Assembly (NCBI RefSeq): GCF_029784135.1
Contig: NC_073746.1
Location: forward strand, 39,075,378 to 39,139,377
Length of the DNA stretch: 64,000 bases
Origin: Toxorhynchites rutilus septentrionalis
Taxonomy: Eukaryota > Arthropoda > Insecta > Diptera > Culicidae
Direction: 5' to 3'
In this document: piece after piece, positions 45,738-56,969 of the stretch
How the letters are laid out: every line of letters starts with the position of its first letter
Numbering within the stretch: position 1 is the stretch's first letter
Translations under genes and position numbers: made by a program
Notes under the pieces: generated by a model
Database searches by the model: none
What the model was told of the DNA's origin: nothing
What the model saw: only the letters and a program-made list of their open reading frames with translations

Positions 45738-46188
45738 TTTTTTTTTTTATCCCTTTTGTTCATTTTAGGCTCATTAGCATTTTAGCTGTAACAGAGCCGA
45801 ATTTTAATCGTGTACATGTCACATATTTATCATATCTATAATTAGCACATTACACAGTTGCCATTTTTCGGCGTTAGAGTATTCCCTTCTATACCATTGG
45901 AAATGGTACACATTTACACAGTAGCCATTTAGGCGTAAGAGTTTTCTATCTGTTCTTCCATTATCCAAGTTAAGACTGGACAGCGGAGACAGTCGTTGAT
46001 CCATTGTTGAGTTATTTATAGAACAGCAGCCCGATGTTTCTTGTAGAGCAGAGCAGTTGTATGGATGAATCGATCTTATTTCGACCGTGGATCGATCTCC
46101 ATCGCTGATGATTGTTGCATGGACGTAGTTATTCTGTAACAACACAAAGATGGTCAATGGGGGCCCTGAGTTTTGAACTCACGATCGA
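45738..46188 (-). mobile_element. Feilai-like SINE, minus strand, 5'-truncated
   Basis: The reverse complement carries CGATCGTGAGTTCAAAACTC (B-box), AACTACGTCCATGCAACAAT and ACATCGGGCTGCTGTTCTAT, then CGGCTCTGTTACAGCTAAAA and an A-rich tail. The A-box is missing. A perfect 11-bp palindromic-looking duplication, TGGAATTCCAT, lies at 45727-45737 and 46189-46199. It faces the SINE at 44.49 kb across the double MITE. Confidence 0.8.
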
Positions 46189-46397
46189 TGGAATTCCATA
46201 TGAATCAAATGAAAGCGAAATACTCAAGTTGACTGGATTATGACTGGCGTCTATGTGATATCAACACATTTTTTTTTGCAAGTGTTTAGAAAATCGTGAA
46301 CTATACATTTGAAAATGATTTTAAATCCATTTGTTTCTATTCGATTGGAGCTTGCAATCTCAATTAGCAAAGCTCAAGATCGATCTTTGAAGTTGTG

Positions 46398-47697
46398 TAA
46401 AGGGTGTGTCACATCAAATTGCATCACGGAAAAAACGCTGTAGAAATTCGCCCAGTAGACCGATCCTTTTGAAAATTTTAGACAGTAAAATAAAAACTAT
46501 TAAACAACTTTTGGCATTTTCTTTTTAATCATACTTCGAGCCCAAGCCCGTATGCTCGAACCTTCCTCTTTACCCCGTCCATAAGGTTCTGTACAACGTC
46601 AGGTTGTAGTTTTTTTTTTAACAGAAATCCATTTTCTCTTGAAGTCCGCCTCCGATTTGACATCTTTTGGGTTCTTCCGGAGGGCCTGCTTCATAATCGC
46701 CCAATATTTCTCTATTGGGCGAAGCTCCGGTGCGTTGGGCGGGTTCATTTCCTTTGGCACGAAGGTGACCCCGTTGGCTTCGTATCACTCCAACACGTCC
46801 TTTGAATAGTGGCACGAAGCGAGATCCGGCCAGAAGATGGTCGGGCCCTCGTGCTGCTTCAATAGTGGTAGTAAGCGCTTCTGTAGGCACTCCTTAAGGT
46901 AAACCTGCCCGTTTACCGTGCCGGTCATCACGAAGGGGGCGCTCCGCTTTCCGCAAGAGCAGATCGCTTGCCACACCATGTACTTTTTGGCAAACTTGGA
47001 TAGTTTCTGCTTGCGAATCTCCTCCGGAACGCTGAATTTGTCCTCTGCGGAGAAGAACAACAGGCCCGGCAGCTGACGAAAGTCCGCTTTGACGTAGGTT
47101 TCGTCGTCCATTACCAGGCAATGCGGCTTCGTCAGCATTTCGGTGTACAGCTTCCGGGCTCGCGTCTTCCACACCATGTTTTGCCTTTCGTCGCGGTTAG
47201 GAGCCTTCTGAACCTTGTATGTACGCAGGCCCTCCCGCTGCTTGGTCCGCTGGACGAATGAACTTGACAAATTCAGCTTATTGGCGACATCCCGGACCGA
47301 ACTTCTCGGATCACGTCTAAACTGCTTAACTACGCGCTTGTGATCTTTTTCACTGACGGAGCATCCATTTTTGCCGTTCTTCACCTTCCGGTCGATGGTT
47401 AGGTTCTCGAAGTATCGTTTTAGTACTCTGCTGACCGTGGATTGGACGATTCCCAGCATCTTACCGATGTCCCGATGTGACAACGGATTCTCGAAATGAG
47501 TGCACAGGATTAATTCACGACGCTCTTTTTCGTTCGACGACATTTTTCCAAATTTACGAAAAATGGACAGTGAAGCATGGTCAACGTGATCTATACACTC
47601 TTATCTGATTATAAGCCAAAGCTGAAGATATAATTCCTAAAAATTAAATTTCTACAGCGTTTTTTCCGTGATGCAATTTGATGTGACACACCCTTTA
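46398..47697 (-). mobile_element. ITmD37E transposon copy 2, defective
   Basis: This 1296-bp element (46400-47695) has the same termini as copy 1 (AAGGGTGTGTCACATCAAAT and its inverse) and TA on both sides. It is oriented opposite to copy 1 and is nested inside the Harbinger-type element. Sequence is nearly identical to copy 1 throughout. Its transposase carries a nonsense mutation and a frameshift. Confidence 0.9.
46530..47543 (-). pseudogene. ITmD37E transposase copy 2, with stop and frameshift
   Basis: It starts MSSNEKERREL like copy 1. It lacks one codon (ENPLSHRD versus ENPELSHRD). It then matches copy 1 almost throughout, including the first Asp in VMDDETYVK and the second in FWPDLASCHY. 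A TGG to TGA change at about 46785 ends the frame after KDVLE. Beyond it NAPELRPIEKYWA is still readable. An A-run near 46612-46621 is one base longer than in copy 1 and shifts the C-terminus. The product would lack the catalytic Glu. Confidence 0.88.
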
Positions 47698-48130
47698 GTT
47701 TATATTCAGATGCGGATTGTTCCTTACTTGGTTAACTTTACATTGCGTGTTTCCGTGTTAGCAAACCAAATAGCCTTTATATCTTCCCTGATAATGGAAA
47801 AAAAAATTGTATACTCACAAATGTTTCAGAATTAAACTCACAAGAAACATGTGCTTTGTTATGCCACTCATTTCTCTACCTTACAAGACCAATGGGCCAC
47901 AACAAAGCAGGTACAGGGTACAGCAAGTAAAATTTGAAATAAAAACAACTTAAATTGAATTAAAATGGAATTTAGGCGCAAATCAGTTATTTCCTCAATT
48001 ATTTTAATTTAAAAAGGAAAAATGTCCACGTGGACGGTAGGGGTATGAAAATGTCCACGCTTGTCCACGGAGGGGGAGGGGGGAGTCTAAAACCGTGCTT
48101 TTTCTGTCCACGTGGTATGTGGACAGCCCC

Positions 48131-48930
48131 TAAGATGAGCACTCGACGAGAAGCAAGTTGTAGTTCTGGTCCTCCTCGATTTTAGTGAGGCTTTTGACTC
48201 TTTTAATCACAAATTGCTTCGTTGGAAATGAAAATCTATTTTTAAATTGAACAAGACAGCCGTTAAATAGATTACTCTCTTATCTAACGGAACGTTCACA
48301 GTTTGTTGAATTTAAAAACAAGAGATCTTCATGTGGTTCTGTAAGTTGTGGAGTTCCCCAGGGCTCTATTCTTGGACCACTTCTATTTTCAATGTTCATT
48401 AATGACATTCCGAATGAGTTGTATCATTTGTAGTAGGTATCATTTATATGCCGACGATTTTCAACTCTGGTATTCCCGAAAACCTAATCGATATTGTTGA
48501 AAAAATTAATAATGATATAGAGAAAATTATAAACTGGAGTAACAGGAATGGACTTAAATTAAATGCCAAGAAAACCTCAATCGATAATTTTCAAGACTCC
48601 TTTTGCAACAGCCTGTAACCCACCACTAATAAAGGTAGACCAGGTAGACCAGGTCAAGAATCTGGGAATTTTAATGGATTGCCACCTCGATTGGAAAGCT
48701 CAGATTGATGACATTTGCAAAAAGATTTTTTAGTTTTACTGCAAGACTCTGGTGTAGAGTCTTGCAGTAAATCGAATTCGACTCCAATTAACCAAATCTT
48801 CACTTATCCCTCTTTTCAACTACGCAGATGTTTTATATTCTCCAGTCTCTAGTTGGAACGTAACTAAATTAAAATTGGCATTTAACTCTATCACGAGTAA
48901 CGTATTTAACCTCCGTGTTTCAGAACCAGG
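48131..48930 (+). pseudogene. LINE ORF2 reverse transcriptase, central part
   Basis: Continuing the frame broken at 43120, this reads ALDEKQVVVLVLLDFSEAFD (motif A, catalytic Asp) after one stop. Then come [32 protein letters not shown] (YADD catalytic motif), INWSNRNGLKLNAKKTS, VDQVKNLGILMDCHLDWKAQ and LIPLFNYADVLYSPVSSWN, in several frames. The decay is substantial. Recognisable LINE sequence ends around 48930. Confidence 0.75.
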
Positions 48931-49739
48931 ACCCGAAATCTTCGACGGTGAATAATGAAGACCGACTCTACTCCCAGTAGCTCCGCTTCGACTAGAGCTG
49001 CTCGGCAGTCACCGCCAACAAGAAATGGCTTGACTAGAAAATGAATTGACTAGCGTTGACTAGCGAGGATGACTGGTGAACTAGTCCAGTAAGTGGTTAT
49101 TTTAACAGACTTGGCTAATGAATACAAATCTGCCTCTTCATTCAACTGACTTCAATCCACATTTCCATTTCCCCCTGACACTAATTCTGTATCCCCGTAT
49201 GCAATCTTATTTTACGTCCATATAAAGAGGAACGAAAACTTGATTCCTGATGTAAAAAAAGAAGTTACCCCATCAATGGACGGTTAATTTTCCACCTACC
49301 GTGAACTCAAACCAACGAACTTAGACATTTATCAAGCATGTAATAAAGGTCCTCGCGTTAGTATTAGTTAGTATTAGGCGTGCAAAATAGCTCACACACA
49401 GCACGCTATTTTATACGTGTGAGTAATTTCCGTATACAATATCCAAAAATTCTAGCTCACCTGTAGCGTTTGTCAAACCACGGTGAACAAAAAAATATAG
49501 ATGCATGCATAAAGATACATGTGAAAGAGAGAGGAACGAATTCATTTTTGGGGAAGTCACTTCAAAATGCAATGAGGACAATTTGACTGGGAAGAATGAA
49601 ATGATATAGTCGAGTCGGTAGAGGGAGATAGCGACTAAACGCCCGACTGACTGTTCAGTCGTTTTGGCGGAGAAACTGCGTGAAGAAGTCGAAAGTCATT
49701 ACTAACTCACTACGGATATAGTCAGTCTGTTATACCATG
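48931..49739. other. Unassigned insertion within the old LINE
   Basis: The sequence between the LINE reverse transcriptase and the MITE at 49740 does not read as LINE. It has short words such as GACTAGCGTTGACTAGCGAG and GCCCGACTGACTGTTCAGTC but no structure I can delimit. Confidence 0.35.
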
Positions 49740-50201
49740 GACAGACATACAACTGTACTAGCGCTGTACGTGTACAGCGTTGTACAGGTACCACGATAGC
49801 ATGACACACATACTTTGGTTGTACATTGTACCGCATGTCAGACTGACAATCAGAAATTTGAATTTATTGCATTGTATTTTCACCAATATTTCAATGAAAA
49901 AGGTTTTTATTTAGCGTCTAAACTATCGAACACAACAAATATGTTTCCAATCTGAGTTATTAACTCAAGAGAAAGTCAATGAAAAGAATGTAAACCAAAT
50001 GTTTTGATTCGTTTTGTTCATGCTACCCACCACTAACCGTCTATGGCGCTGCGCACAGTACAACTGTAGCCATGTACAGCGGAAAAATAGGTCGGTACAG
50101 GTACAGCGATTGTACCGAGTTGCTTGCATGGTTCTAGCGCTGTACATGGTGACAGACATACAATTTTCGAAGTACAACGCAAGTACAGCTGTATGTCTGT
50201 C
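49740..50201. mobile_element. MITE with GACAGACATACA inverted ends
   Basis: It starts GACAGACATACAACTGTAC and ends in the inverse, GTACAGCTGTATGTCTGTC. The interior is unusually rich in GTAC and TGTAC words, with AGCGCTGTAC near both ends. No coding capacity. No convincing TSD, so the superfamily is unknown. Confidence 0.6.
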
Positions 50202-50214
50202 ATAAGTATTAGTC

Positions 50215-50511
50215 TGCCGACTATCCTCAGTTGACTATGATTATGCCGAGCACTGCTCAGAACACATAAATGAATATCACGCCAGAATTTTGGGAATTTC
50301 TTTCGAAAACCACCTGTATTTTCAAATGAACAGGATCTTAACTAGAGCTTCATCATATTTACAAAACTTTTTTGTGTATTTGAGATCCTCACGATCTACG
50401 AATTTGATGGTTTCACGAAACAGAACAAGCGTATTAAAAAAATCAGCACCAACGTTCTGTAATTTTATGGAACAACCTTCCTTTAAGCTGTGTAGTCAAT
50501 ACTTTCTATGA
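50215..50511 (+). pseudogene. LINE ORF2 C-terminal tail
   Basis: The frame reads YAEHCSEHINEYHARILGIS, LRSSRSTNLMVSRNRTS and KKSAPTFCNFMEQPSFKL. The RSSRSxNL then RTxxxxxSxxxxxxxxWN-type pattern is typical of the C-terminus of Jockey/CR1-type ORF2 proteins. A stop at 50511 is followed by an untranslated tail ending in AATAAAATTAAAAAAAAG. It completes the split LINE. Confidence 0.6.
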
Positions 50512-50594
50512 AGGACCTAATCATCATATTAGTGTAGTGTATACTTTGAGAACCGTTAGGTTATTTATACTATGCTTTGGCTTTATACAAATAA

Positions 50595-50720
50595 AATTAA
50601 AAAAAAGAGTTCTGCGTTTAAACCCACGAACGTTCACTTAGTAAGAAAACGTGAATGTTCGAAGGAATTCATATCAATAAATCCTTTTTGAGCGGGACGC
50701 AGTTCGCCGGGTCAGTTAGT
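50595..50720 (+). repeat. Helitron-type 3' end fragment
   Basis: ACCCACGAACGTTCACTTAG, AAGAAAACGTGAATGTTCG and GGGACGCAGTTCGCCGGGTC then AGTTAG next to T match the 27.87-27.99-kb fragment. It directly follows the LINE tail. The 5' end of the element is not present. Confidence 0.5.
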
Positions 50721-50722
50721 AT

Positions 50723-53700
50723 TTCATAAAAATAAGTCATTCACATTATGATAGGCGTGTTTTTAACATCTGAAAGAATACTGAATCGAATAATTTCAAG
50801 TTCCAAATCAATCAGTTTGTTCCATCATCTATCATGTATAAACAATATTCTAATCGAGATGATTGGATGGTTCGAAAAAGAGCATATGTGAGTACCTTCT
50901 ACTGCATCCACTAAAGTAATATGAAGCTTATCCGGAGAGCTACTTCGCAGCCTCCGAGAAGTTTATACGCACATAATCCCCCATGCAAAGTTTCTCCGCC
51001 GCTTCGAGAATGCGGAAGTGGTGTCACTTTTCAAACCAGTTCGACTGCCATCGGCGCAAAACGGCGCAGCGGAGGGCGGCACAAGGGGATTAATTTCTGC
51101 ATCTATCTTGCCGCTCGGGTCACATCTTGAGTTGCCAGAACTGTGTGACAATGGAGTCCGGCAGGAAGTGGTGGTGCCTCGCATCCCACAGAGCTACAAG
51201 ATAATCATTTCATCGAGCTAGACGCAACACGATTTATGGCTAAGATAAATGGTCAGTGGAAAAGAAGGTTACAGCGGATGACAACGGATAACCCATTTAG
51301 TATCGGGAAAAAGGAACCGAATTGGTTGCTTTGCGTTGGATTCCTAGGGTAAGAAATCACGACACAATCGAGCAGTGTTATCGAACAGATCGTACTAACC
51401 TTATTTTGAAACAAGCGACAAAATCGGAATCCTTTTAGAATAAATTTCATGAGAATCATTCAGGGGTTGAGTATCAACAACTCGGCATCTTTCTGACGTA
51501 CCCAAAAACGGATTAGTTCCTTAATATTTTTTTTCGATGCACTTCTCTTCTAGTCTCTCCTGACCTATTGTGCTTCGAAACGGAACCTTTCCTCTGCTAG
51601 ATCTGTCCTCTCTTGATTTTATTCACTTTTGTGTGCTTATCTCTGATCATGGTAAAAATAATCAATCACCATTCATAGGACGAATTTGAGGATGTATATG
51701 AAGCAAAAGGAAGGCGGGATAGTTTGTGTGTCCACTTTTGGGGTGAGCTGTTGAAGCCTTAAGCTTAAAAATATAGTAAAATAAAAAAGGTGGTGGGCGG
51801 AAATAAACTGACATTTGCACCTATTAGCAAAAACTGTGCTATGTTTTGAATATCCACTTACGCAACGTAATATAACAAAATTATCGCCCGAAGAGAGTGT
51901 GTGTGCTTGCTTGACTGTTCACGTTTTCCTTCAGTGTCCTGAAAACAGATCCTTTTTTCTCAATTGTTGTCACTGCATTAAAAACGCAGCAGATACAAAA
52001 TCCCTTTCTGCATCACCAGAAAGGAAGAAATAATGTTCTTCTTTGTGTTCATTCCATTTCAATTGCAGCCAAACCGTGCCGTATTACCGAACTGACAATC
52101 CTTGATGCAGTGAATGAACGAGAGACGGAGCGGACGGATTGCGTGCATGAATGTTTAGCCGGGGGCGTCAGAACGAGACGGAACGAGATTGCGTTCGAAG
52201 AGGAGTCTCTCCTGATTATTAGCTTCCTTGCGTTTTTATCAATAAATACGAGCATTCCTCCCGAGCGGACGGAGGACACAAGTGGTTGGAAAATATAGCA
52301 ACACACGCACGAAGACTGACGGTAAACTACTTTTTTTTTTTGCCTGTCGGAAATTTTCGGAGCGTGGGAACGGAACCCTCAAGATTTTACGTTACAATTC
52401 CTTTCTTGGGTGTTACTGCTTGCGCTGTTGATGTCTAATTTTCTTCCTTTAGGTTTCTCTAGGAGTTTTCTTTCTGTTTTTTTATCTGCTGCATGCTGCC
52501 CAAACTATTGATGTTTAATATGGGCTGGAGGCTGACACGTTGCGTTAGATCTTGGGATCCTTGGTTTTCTTATTACTCCATATATTATGAACCTCCGGCT
52601 TCGAGTTGATGATAATGAATTGATGTCAGGAAGAGGCTTAAAGCTGTGTGCGTGGGATCCTTCTCGCAGGTGACGGTTTGGGATTATGGCGCGTGATTGA
52701 TTATTTGTTCGTTTTTCTCCATTCAACACATTCTTCCGCAGTTACAAGAATCGGACTATCGTCAACTCGAAAATCCAGTCCAGTAGCGGATATCCCCCTC
52801 CCAACAGGTGTCACATAAACTATGGAAATCAAAGCATCCGCGATTAGCGGGAGCGATACGTTTCGTAGAAAAAAAATGGGAGCCGTTAGGCCGCCGTAAT
52901 CGCACTGCTTTTGATCTGTCCCAACAGACCGATGGCATCAGAAGCTGCCGTCAGATCTCTGTTTGATGTGATGAGATTAAGATTAGCCGTACGGACCGTG
53001 TGTTTTGTGTCGCTGCTCATTATGGTTCCCTCCCATTCTCGACTGCGGCCGGTCAAACAATTATACAAATATGTTTGTCCCAGCTTTATGGATTCTCTGC
53101 GCTGAGATCCAAATTGAGAACACAGGCGAGGAAGGAAGAGGCTGCTTGGTCCAGAAAACCTATTTTTCTCAGGTTGTCTCAGGCGTTGCAACATAATCAT
53201 GCGAACGACGGTCGGTCGGGATCTTTGATTTGAATTTGTTTACTATTTCAATAAATTCTTAAGCTGCCTCCTCTTCGTAACATAATGTTTCATGTCGTGT
53301 TGTCGTTCTTTGGGGGCGAGATCTAGCCAATGTGAAGGAAGGGGGCTCTAAAACGATTATGCTGTTTGCTGTCGAGTAGTGCATTAAACAAACAACGATG
53401 ATCGTGATGAGGATGTTTTTTCTTCTTCTCATAGTGATGAACGATGCAATGCATTATGAACTGTGAATTATCGATAGACACCTGTACCTACTCTGGTAGT
53501 CACCATTGATGTATTTCATTTTTGATGTTCCTTGTTAATTTTTTGATCTCTCTAAATGAACTTTAAACTTTTCTTCCTTTTCCTTTTCCACCTAGTGACA
53601 AGTGTTTGGATGTTGTGTGAGCAGTAACGGCTATTCGGCAATTAACCTTAAAGACAACTAGAACAAGAAAAAATTGAATCAATTCTACGAAATACAAACA

Positions 53701-54237
53701 TCTATTTCAATGCTAGCTGATCTGGCGGGCTTCATCCCACTCAAAATTTAAAAAAAATATGAATACTTTTGAACATTCTTCTAAATGGCTTTTTTTTCAA
53801 GGCTAGAGGCGAATGTAATTTGTAATCTCTATAATCTGAAAATAATCGAATAAAAATTAGTCAATCAATAAATATTCCGATGAAAGTGTCGACATCTATG
53901 GTTGTGTCAAGCCATTAACTTTATCAGATTAGCAAGCCCGAAAGTGGTTACAAATGGAATTAAGATCATTACCTGATCTTATTTGAATGCTTAAAAGTCG
54001 TAATCCGATACTCAATCATTTTCCCATTTTCCCAATACTTCTACCAAAACTCATCGTTATGTTCTATATATTAGGCTGGGGAAAAAGTCATCCATTATTT
54101 TTGGGTGAAATTCAATTTTTTTTTCTTATGCTTCGGGCTGTCCGATTTGGGTCAAATATGCACCGTTTTGATGGAAAAATTTCGTTGCCATTCTATAAGT
54201 AGCTTCATGATCCTGTTTGTCGATGTTTGAGAGTTTG
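50723..54237. other. Mostly unique DNA, no supported gene
   Basis: The blocks at 50.92-51.22, 52.0-52.3 and 52.5-53.25 kb are GC-richer than the surroundings and contain 60-105 codon frames on both strands. None has a recognisable domain. No transposon ends were found. Such islands could be conserved non-coding or untranslated DNA. Confidence 0.35.
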
Positions 54238-55113
54238 TAGGGTTGTCCCACGCTAATAGAAAATTGACCCCGTTCCTGTTGACTGATTGATCTGAAATTT
54301 GGAACATACTTTTAATTCTACTGTCATTATAAAACTATGTATTCCATGATCTTGTAGAATTCAATTTGGCCGCCGCTAAAAAAGGGCTGAATGACTTCGA
54401 GAACACACTACACTATGAACAACATAAATTCGAAAAGGTCGCCGCCATAAAGTGGTCGACTATGTATTTTTTGCAATCTCCTCAATATTGGTATCAAATG
54501 AAGTGATTTGACTAATAGAATACAGTGCACCATCGAAATATTCCGAGAAGTATACTAATGATACAGATAATTTACTAAAAACTAGAAAATAAAATAAGTA
54601 AAACAATTTTTTTTTAGTTAAACGGTTTAATGTACTCAGAGCTAGGAACTAATTTGGCAACTAGCAGTTAGTAGTTATCACATCCGTTTCTTCATTGATC
54701 AAGGGCAATGATGAGACTAAAATAAAATCGTGGGGTATATAATGAAACAACTAACTGTGGATAATGGAAATCCAACGTTTATTTCTTACCTATTTTTCTT
54801 CGGAATATTTTCATGATGTACTATATTCTATTAGTCAAATCATTTCATTTGATACCGATATTGAGAGAATTGCAAAAAATACATAGTCGTCCATTTAGCG
54901 GCGGCGACCTTTTTGAATTTATGTTGTTTATTATGTTTCGTGTTCTCCATGTAAAGTCATTCAGCCATTATTTAGCGATGGCCAAATTGAATTTTTCAAG
55001 ATCATGGAATACATAGTTTTATAATGACAGTAGAATTGAAGGTGTCTTCCAAATTTCAGATCAATCAGTCAATAGAAACGGGTTCAATTTCCTATTAATG
55101 TGGGACAACCCTA
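54238..55113. mobile_element. Long foldback element, TA duplication
   Basis: The 872-bp element (54240-55111) starts GGGTTGTCCCACGCTAATAG and ends in the inverse, TATTAATGTGGGACAACCC. TA lies on both sides. The two arms of about 300 bp each pair through most of their length. For example, TTTGGAACATACTTTTAATT is on the left and AATTGAAGGTGTCTTCCAAA on the right; GGCCGCCGC words and CTATTAGTCAAATCA-type strings also pair. No coding capacity. Confidence 0.75.
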
Positions 55114-55816
55114 CGAAAATTCAAACATATATACAAACAGGTCAAGCTGAATGAAACTATTTAAAAATTAATTAATTGTATGGTGACTGCGGCCATCTCG
55201 GAATTGATTTTTTTATCTGCTATGTTCTACTAGTCGACTTCCTTTTGGTACCCATATTGAAGACGTTTTGAAAAAAAAAATTGGGCCATTTTGTGGTGAC
55301 AGTCATCTTGGATTTGTATTTTTCATAAATAACTGTGTTCTACTAGTCCATTCCTTTCATTTGATATACATATTGATGGGGTTCTGAAATCATAGTTAGA
55401 ATTACCCGAACGGATTGGGATTTGGCATTTTGTAATCTTTTCGACTCGAGTCCAATCGAGTTGTGCAAATCTGGCAACCCTGCCATGCAATCCGATATAG
55501 ACAACATTTAGCTCTGTGTTACATTTCTGTGAAGCAAGAATGGTAATGGATATTCGGTTGGAATAAACACGCTTTCAAAACAATAGCTTTGAAAAAAAAA
55601 GAAAATGAAAATTAGCTCTTCATATCAAATATGTGTTCTATGTATGTAGTTTTGGTGGAAATGAAACGAAATTTGTAGAAAAAAGTTAGTTAGTTAAGTT
55701 ATCGTGAAATTCGACCGAGTTTCAAACCAATTGGATTCCGGAATATGAATGACTGTTCGATACTGTTACAAAAAGCATGGTTCATGACCAATGCGGTGAT
55801 CTGGAATAGTTGTTAC
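55114..55816. other. Diverged relatives of the foldback arms, otherwise featureless
   Basis: Phrases such as TGTTCTACTAGTC, CATTTGATATACATATTGA and GTGACTGCGGCCATCTCGGA around 55.18-55.40 kb resemble the arm sequences of the 54.24-55.11-kb foldback. No gene is visible. Confidence 0.35.
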
Positions 55817-55940
55817 ATTTTTTTTCTCTACTATAGTGACTTTCAACACATTTTGGCTGGTTCGTCACTATTACTTCCATTTTTGGAAGAATGTCGGGAG
55901 TGAGAATTGAACTCGTGACCTTTAGCGTGAGAGGTATGGA
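55817..55940 (-). mobile_element. tRNA-derived SINE, minus strand, 5'-truncated
   Basis: The reverse complement reads CATACCTCTCACGCTAAAGG, TCACGAGTTCAATTCTCACT (B-box region) and ACGAACCAGCCAAAATGTG, then the A-rich tail. It matches the complete copy at 56.80-56.95 kb but lacks the A-box. Confidence 0.7.
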
Positions 55941-56104
55941 TGTTTAACTAAAACAAAACATACAATGCTCATATAATAATGTTAAGTTCTGCAGATCGAC
56001 GACGATCAATCAATACATTTGCAAGTGTATTTTCCACCAACGAGACATCATTTGAACGAAATGAAGATTGATTTTCTTTATTTCATTTTTCAACTTCATG
56101 ACAA

Positions 56105-56379
56105 TGACGGCGCCAGTGGTTGTATGGTTAGCGTAACAGCCTCACAATCCGATCGGCCTGGGTTCAATCCCAGCTGGCGTCGTTGGGATTTTCTGAGGCG
56201 AAAAATCTCTGGTTACGTCTTCCTTCGGAGCGGAAGTAAAAGAAGTTGGCCCGGCTCATGAGTTGTTGAGTCTGATAGGTAGGAACAGGTGGAGTCGCCT
56301 CCCTGATGTCGGTGATTGGCACTAAAGTGGCGGAAATAGGCCGACGAAAAATAAGCGAAGATAAAAAAAAAATAAAAAA
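56105..56379 (+). mobile_element. tRNA-derived SINE, 275 bp, 13-bp TSD
   Basis: The head contains an A-box, TGGTTAGCGTAACAGCC, and a B-box, GGGTTCAATCCC. The body has GGCGAAAAATCTCTGGTTAC and TGATGTCGGTGATTGGCAC. The tail is A-rich. A perfect 13-bp duplication, AACTTCATGACAA, flanks it at 56092-56104 and 56380-56392. This is clear evidence of target-primed insertion by LINE machinery. Confidence 0.9.
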
Positions 56380-56795
56380 AACTTCATGACAACAATATAT
56401 TACATTTTTCTTTTTACATTTAACTTTTAAGAGATCAAATATGTCAGTTACGTTAATGAAAAACATTGAGTCAAGAAACATAATACAAACTTCCATTCAA
56501 ATCGTTTCATTTGTTCTTTTTTGTTCTATAGATGGTTTAAACAGTCAACATACTTACAATACAATAGTTATGTTTTATTTAACACCCTCTAGAAATAATT
56601 TATATGGTAGAACAACGACTGCCGAGTTAGTTAGTAATATAAAATTATTTTCTGATACTTAGAAAAGTTCAAAATTCCTTAAGTACTTCCAGAAAATACG
56701 AGTGGGTAATGAGGTAACGGGGGCTTAACCGAAGAGAAGTAGGACTACACCAAGGGCTGTCAATTTAAATATATGTTCTATTTTTATTTATTCGA

Positions 56796-56949
56796 GTGGA
56801 GGCGATCTGGCGTAGTGGTAACATTCATGCCTCTCACGCTAAAGGTCACGAGTTCCATTCTCACTCCCGACATTCTTCCAAAAATGGAAGTAAAAGTGAC
56901 GAACCAGCCAAATGAGTTGAAAGTCACTATAATACAGATAAAAAAAAAA
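56796..56949 (+). mobile_element. Short tRNA-derived SINE, 154 bp, 11-bp TSD
   Basis: The A-box CTGGCGTAGTGGTAACATTC and B-box GGTCACGAGTTCCATTCTC are followed by ACGAACCAGCCAAATGAG and an A-rich tail. A perfect 11-bp duplication, TATTTATTCGA, lies at 56785-56795 and 56950-56960. Two truncated relatives are at 55.82 and 28.56 kb. Confidence 0.88.
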
Positions 56950-56969
56950 TATTTATTCGAATTTTTCAA

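Larger units (their letters stand above)
43118..48133. mobile_element. Harbinger-type non-autonomous element, 5010 bp, TSD TAA
   Basis: The 26-bp termini are perfectly inverted: GGGGCTGTCCACATACCACG then TGGACA at 43121, and the inverse ending GGACAGCCCC at 48130. TAA flanks both ends (43118-43120 and 48131-48133). A 3-bp TWA duplication with GG-start termini is typical of PIF/Harbinger. Subterminal regions also pair: GGGGTATGAAAATGTCC and CTTGTCCACGGAG occur near both ends. No Harbinger transposase was found. The interior is filled by two SINEs, a pogo-type MITE, a double palindromic MITE and an ITmD37E copy. It interrupts a LINE reverse transcriptase. Confidence 0.8.
40900..50590 (+). mobile_element. 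Degenerate CR1/Jockey-like LINE, split by later insertions
   Basis: Remnants in one orientation and the right order are: ORF1 C-terminal domain (41069-41410), endonuclease (about 41560-42200), 5' reverse transcriptase (42346-43120), central reverse transcriptase (48131-48930) and the C-terminal tail (50215-50511). The element ends in an AATAAAATTAAAAAAAAG tail near 50605. Between them lie the 5-kb Harbinger-type element (43121-48130) and about 1.3 kb of unrelated DNA including a MITE (48931-50210). The many stops and frameshifts show it is much older than the LINE at 21.6 kb. Confidence 0.75.

Noticed and set aside
52886..53200. 104-codon minus-strand frame as a possible exon
   Set aside because: Three overlapping frames on the other strand are equally open and no domain is recognisable.
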